A DNA stretch of 64,000 bases, from positions 17,545,976 to 17,609,975 of the forward strand of contig JABAKD010000025.1 in NCBI GenBank assembly GCA_012845835.1, read 5' to 3'. Source of the stretch: Undaria pinnatifida (Eukaryota > Sar > Phaeophyceae > Laminariales > Alariaceae). The notes beneath the pieces are model-generated. The model worked only from the letters and a program-made list of their open reading frames with translations, searched no databases and had not been told where the DNA came from. How positions within the stretch are numbered: the first letter of the stretch is position 1; every line of letters begins with the position of its first letter. Position numbers and translations under genes: made by a program. This document shows, in pieces, positions 60,301 to 64,000 of this stretch.

Positions 60301-61619
60301 TAGCTTGAGGTACAGCCGTCTGCAGCCTGCGAAGTGTATCGCCTGATGTGCGCGATCAACTTGCCTTGCAGGAAAAAGAACTGGCCAAGGAGATGGATGG
60401 CCTGAACCTCACACAATCAGCAAACGCCGGTGCGGGTGCTGGGGCAGCGGATGGCGTAAAGAAGTACAACAAATCTTCTTTCTTCGACGAGATTTCTTGC
60501 GATGTCCTGGACCGTGCCCAAGGTGAGCCGAAAACATTGCAAGCAAACGAACCCACGGCGTGTGTCACGACGTCATATATTTTTAGTGGGAGATTACCCT
60601 GCAACTCTGTTGCGGGCGCCTTGACAAAGGCGATGATTGATGGCAGCGCCTTGGCAGAGGCGATGATTGATGGCCGCCGATCTTGTGTGCTCGGTACGCT
60701 ATAACACGAAGCAGAGTAAAGCACCACTATACTTTGATCAACGCTGTTTCAGCACGACCACGATTTGTTGAGCATCTGCTGCTTGTGGAGCACGTGACTC
60801 GGCAGTAGTTTTTGTTTCGTGTCCAGGCGCGGATTCATCCCGTCGGGATTGCTGTTGCAGTCCGACCACATGCCGCGCACCCGGGTGCTAACAGTCTAGA
60901 TAATTCTCGTCATCATACGCCCAGCTCCTGGCGTCCGCCTATTTCGCAGCCCCTAAACAGGTAGAACTCGCCTCACACGCGCCCTCTTCCCTATTACTGT
61001 CGCCCCCCCCCCCCTCTGGCGTAAATTGACTGATACACATTCAGGCCGCCAGCCGCGAGTGACGCGCGCTGTAGAGATGGACGTCAACATGGAGACGTTC
61101 GGCACCACCGGCCTGCAGCACGCCCGCCGTCGGGGTGGGCGAGGCATGAACAGGAGCAGAGCCGGGGGAGGTGGTGGTCGGGGTAACCGCGGCGGAGGGG
61201 TAGGGGTAGGAAACACTGCTGTGGCGTGGGGGGGTGCAGGAGGGGGGCACGGCGCCGGGGGTGGCGGTCGCGGCGGCGGCAGCGGTGGTGGCTACGGAGC
61301 TAGCGGTGGGCGGGGAGCAACCGGTCGTGGAGGTACTGGCGCTGGACGGTCTGCCACTGGTGGTCGTGCTGGTGGGAGGAGCTCTACAGGGGGCTATACC
61401 GGGGTTGCTGGTAGAGGCAGTGCAAGCACTGGGGGGCAGCCACGGCGGGGCGGCGGGACGGCCCAGGCGCGAACAAGGTCAAGGGGTAACAGGGGAAGAG
61501 GCGGCAACGCGGGCCGAGGTCAGGAGGGGCATGGGCAGCAACAGCCTACCAGGCAGGGCCAGCAGCCCACCGGAAGGCAGGCGCCCACTGGTGGTACGTC
61601 TCAAACCCAGGCGGTATGA
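49185..61619 (+). CDS. LSM14: LSM14/Scd6/Trailer hitch-type RNA-associated protein (9 exons)
   Basis: Cytoplasmic mRNP (P-body) protein that in other eukaryotes binds decapping factors and the DDX6 helicase. Exons: 49185-49317, 50086-50219, 57189-57290, 57760-58175, 58696-58948, 59312-59470, 59914-60054, 60372-60522, 61045-61619; 2,064 nt, 687 residues, all phases consistent. Residues 1-89 are the divergent Lsm domain ([40 protein letters not shown]). Residues 90-399 are Pro-rich, Gln-rich and Gly/Ser-rich linker. The FDF box is [13 protein letters not shown] (434-446). The FFD box is [11 protein letters not shown] (478-488). The TFG box is METFG (512-516). An RGG-type Gly/Arg tail runs to the stop. 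Box order matches the family. It is longer than usual because of the poly-Q exon. Intron 2 (50220-57188) is about 7 kb and holds repeats. Boundaries of the low-complexity exons 4-6 are less certain than the others. Confidence 0.9.
50365..50618 (+). mobile_element. tRNA-derived SINE, family B copy 2
   Basis: Head GGTCGCCCCGTTGGCGTATC with a good B box (GGGTTCGAGCCCCGCC). The body matches copy 1: GTGCACAAAATGACCTGCGG, AATCGACGAGCAGTGGGATT and GCGCGATAAAAATTAAAGGC. It lies in LSM14 intron 2. The body word TCGACGAG followed about 20-30 bases on by GCGATAAA is also in family A. Confidence 0.75.
51321..51373. repeat. Microsatellite (AAC)n
   Basis: About 17 AAC triplets inside LSM14 intron 2. The flanks resemble those of a shorter AAC-rich stretch at 43,610-43,640 (TTTAATGTGAGAAAACAAC), so the array probably grew inside a dispersed repeat. 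Confidence 0.95.
52286..52760. repeat. Dispersed repeat, copy 2 of a pair
   Basis: Direct copy of 40,373-40,890 with scattered substitutions and small deletions, inside LSM14 intron 2. The conserved minus-strand peptide words ([19 protein letters not shown]) suggest a captured exon or an element-encoded peptide. Confidence 0.75.
53817..54092 (-). CDS. Small Cys-containing ORF inside LSM14 intron 2
   Basis: Antisense to the LSM14 intron, this frame encodes 91 residues including [15 protein letters not shown] and [21 protein letters not shown], then PTLPCRRS. It lies outside the recognised repeats of the intron. A C-x2-C-x5-C cluster and balanced composition make it more protein-like than its neighbours. 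The motif loosely recalls the possible exon at 47.4-47.7 kb (CP, then a gap, then SS-x-C-x2-C). No splice structure was resolved. It may be chance. Confidence 0.22.
   Translation of the reverse strand: MYSSSTQDRARSSQQRTEHISWFFMGCPQRSGFTATTLTQDEKGGREGLLAFADVTKEASSHFKIKCKTCPDKNACTKEGMAWPTLPCRRS
54280..55275. repeat. Poly-C-rich compound repeat, copy in LSM14 intron 2
   Basis: Same unit order as the copy at 36.8-38.0 kb: CACCATCGCCTAGACATAGC, ACGACTTACAGGATATACAT, GTCAGATTTTGTCCCCCTCG, ACATCACCCTGTTGACCC, and the terminal TCTCACAGCTGGAGTGTATT. Both copies have the same orientation. Confidence 0.7.
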
Positions 61620-63670
61620 TGTGATTGGCAACCTGCCGAAGTGCCGAGGATGGCGGTTTCATCGAGCACGTCTTTGAACGGGTTCCCTGGCAAGGAGGGG
61701 TGAAAGGTGCCGTCGCATGTGAGCGGTTGATAAATGAGGTGCACAGCGATGTGCTCTTGGTGCGTGCTGGACTTGCAAACACGAAACGGGGGCTAGAGCG
61801 TGGAGGTGATTGCCTCGGCGCGCTCTCCGGCTAGGCTGCATCCGAGCTGCTGTGTAGCTACCATCTGGGACGCACATGCGGCCAGCGGTCGGGCTTGTGC
61901 GTCGAGGCTTAGACAGTAAATCGTCAATATGACAAGCGAAATCGTTTACAATGGCAGGCGAAACCGTCCATATGACAGGCGAAATCGTCGATATGACAGG
62001 CGAAATAAAAAAAAACTCGACCATGCGGGGCTTTAGTGGGACACCGCCGGCGTGATCCGATGGGCTTCAGAGTGTTGCGGGTGAGACAGCGGAAATGCTC
62101 CTGTTTGTATGGTGCGTGAATCTTGGGGTCGGTTTGACCTAAACGAGAAGTGCTGGTGGCAGTTGGAAGCAAGTTGATGAGACAAAAATAGGTGGGAAAC
62201 AATTAGGCAAAGTGCGAGAAAGGTGTAGAGGGCAGCAAAAGCGCTGCCCATGTGCGTGCGTCCCGGGTGATGTATTCACGAATCGTGCGTGATTCGCGAC
62301 CGCACAGTGGAGGTCGGATATCGATGATAGGGGTCAGACCGGTTGTGTTGCTTTTATGTTGAGGCAATGGTTGCGAGGGGGCTGGGCGAAGCTGGAACAT
62401 GCTCTATTGCTCTCATTGCGGCGTGTTGCTAAGGCTGTGGGGGTGTCCATTCGAGAGCAGATGTCGATGCGATTTGGTAAGGAAGAAGGTAAGTATTGGT
62501 CGCACAGACCATGACATTCAAAATTGCGTTGCGCCCATCGTCGCAGTTCAGTGACACAATAGTACGCACATTTATCTACTCTTAAGGGTGTGAACAACTC
62601 TTTCCGGTGGACATATGTTTGTGGCGCTTGCACGCATCTTAGCGGTGCGTGGTGGCAGGCAGCAACATCAATGACAGCAATACATCCATGCTTGGAGTTG
62701 CCGCATAAGTCTGGATCGGCTTTCCTCTTCGTCGCGTCCGAAAGCTCCGGGTGTGCTGGAGTATCGAGAGGATTGCCTCCGAACTAGAGTAGTGACTGCT
62801 GTGTTCTTCACACTGAACTGACATGTCCACCCATCTGCATTCAGCACAACCAGTGCCCGTGCCGATACCTCCTAATAATAAAAGAGACGAACGCTGTGAC
62901 TACAAGACACAGACACGCATGGCAAATACGGCAAGGTGATTTGACCCTGCAATCCCAACCTCAATGAACACGAGTACAAAACATACATATTGCAAGCCAA
63001 CACTCCAGGCTGCGTATTTGCAAGGGAAAAAATGAAAACAAAAAGGAAAATAATTGGAAAGAGGGAGGCAGGAAAATTAAATACATCATACATCCACAGG
63101 GGAGGGAAAAGGGACCCAGGAAGCAAAAAAAAAAAAACTGTTTTCAAAATGCACGGAAAAGGTTCTCGCCGGTGCGTCATTTAGTAATTCACCGTATCAG
63201 TATGTTTACCCGCAAAAGCTTGCCACTGCACTCGGATTTGAGGATTTCTAGGAAATAAATGGTCACACACGGCACATTGCAGCCGTACCATTGATTGGAT
63301 GTTGTTGGCTGTGGGATATGGGGCTCAAGCAAAAATTGGGGGGGGAAATTATGCGCGGTAGCAAAAGCCACTCGGTCTTGACCCAAGTTATTACTATTAT
63401 TGTGAAAAAAGGCAGAAAAGATGAGCAAAGAACAAGAAGCATAGTTTATACTCGTACTGATTTCGAAATTCTCTAAATTGCATAGTCTAATGTCACTGTC
63501 ATGTCATGGTCATTTTTACCCGGCGTTATTAGTTTGCGTCGGTGGCTGTCCGCCTCGTCCATTTCCCCCCGTCACGTCCCCCACTTCCGTTGCAGTCTAC
63601 CAGGCACTGGTATTTAATACGAGCCAACTACTACTGTCGCTACACGATAGAGGGAGCACCAATAATAAAT
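61620..63670. other. LSM14 3' UTR and downstream DNA, no supported gene
   Basis: Apart from the minisatellite at 61.92-62.01 kb nothing is recognised. AATAATAAA at 62,873 and 63,662 could be poly(A) signals but are too far from the stop to assign. The local frames are short. Confidence 0.4.
61917..62006. repeat. Minisatellite, 21-22 bp unit, downstream of LSM14
   Basis: Four units of the form GAAATCGTCNATATGACAGGC follow the LSM14 stop codon by about 300 bp, so the array could lie in the 3' UTR. Confidence 0.85.
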
Positions 63671-64000
63671 AGCAGTTACAAACCAGCCATTTATGTGGAT
63701 AGCGGGTTGTCGTTCGATACCTCTTCGGGAGTGTATTGGGGGGAGAACTTGGCCCTTGCGGTTGGAAGTGGCAAGGTTAGAGGTGGGAGCAGTAGTGTTT
63801 GGGGGAAAGGGGTTAAGAGGGCAGGGCCACAGAAAGAGCAAGACGGCGGGGACTCTTTCCTTGCCACGGTCGATAGCATTAAGCAGCAATACCGCACAGC
63901 CTTCTGCGCGTTGAAACATACACGCAGCAGTTACAAACCAGCCATTTATATGGATAGCGGGTTGTCGTTCGATGCCTCTTCGGAAGTGTATGGGGGGGAG
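63671..64000. repeat. Direct repeat, period 255 bp, running off the window
   Basis: CAGTTACAAACCAGCCATTT then GGATAGCGGGTTGTCGTTCG occurs at 63,671 and 63,926 with few differences. The second copy is cut by the window end, so it could be a two-unit tandem, the start of a satellite, or an element end. Confidence 0.75.

Overview
The window is nuclear DNA from a eukaryote with intron-rich genes and long repeat-laden introns. Best guess: a brown alga (Phaeophyceae) or a close stramenopile. Reasons: introns of several hundred bases to several kilobases with ordinary GT-AG ends; a carbohydrate sulfotransferase of the galactose-3-O-sulfotransferase type, a family expanded in brown algae; near-balanced base composition with long C runs; and reverse transcriptase relics of a kind I associate with stramenopile genomes. 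The taxonomic call is inference. No organellar, rRNA or CRISPR sequence was seen.

Three protein genes can be built exon by exon with consistent phases. (1) 6,745-11,764 (+): sulfotransferase, eight exons, 336 residues to the stop, first exon not found. (2) 28,782-41,568 (-): ESS2/DGCR14-type splicing factor, four exons, 789 residues, with a first intron of about 9.3 kb. (3) 49,185-61,619 (+): LSM14/Scd6/Trailer-hitch-type mRNP protein, nine exons, 687 residues, with a second intron of about 7 kb. A Cys-rich gene of unknown function lies on the minus strand near 45.8-46.3 kb, and a possible zinc-ribbon exon near 47.4-47.7 kb. ESS2 (spliceosome) and LSM14 (decapping, translational repression) are both RNA-metabolism genes, but nothing here shows coordinated control. 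The sulfotransferase would act in the Golgi on polysaccharides.

Layout: 1-6.7 kb is mostly anonymous DNA with a GATGT array, a tRNA-headed SINE and GAY-rich degenerate repeats. 6.7-11.8 kb is the sulfotransferase. 12.6-22.7 kb is a graveyard of minus-strand reverse transcriptase copies. 22.7-28.7 kb holds a degenerate interspersed repeat family and a 240-bp AGT array. 28.8-41.6 kb is ESS2; intron 1 holds a SINE, a foldback, a poly-C repeat block and a TIR element. 41.7-49.1 kb holds a second SINE family, a 2.1-kb TIR element with a 9-bp target duplication, and the Cys-rich gene. 49.2-61.6 kb is LSM14; intron 2 holds second copies of several of the same repeats. 61.6-64 kb is 3' flank and anonymous DNA.

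The strongest unexplained signals are: a short near-palindrome (TACCTGGTA / TACCAGGTA) scattered at about 26 sites; two SINE families with different tRNA-like heads but a shared body core; and a set of TIR and foldback elements that recur in the introns of two different genes.
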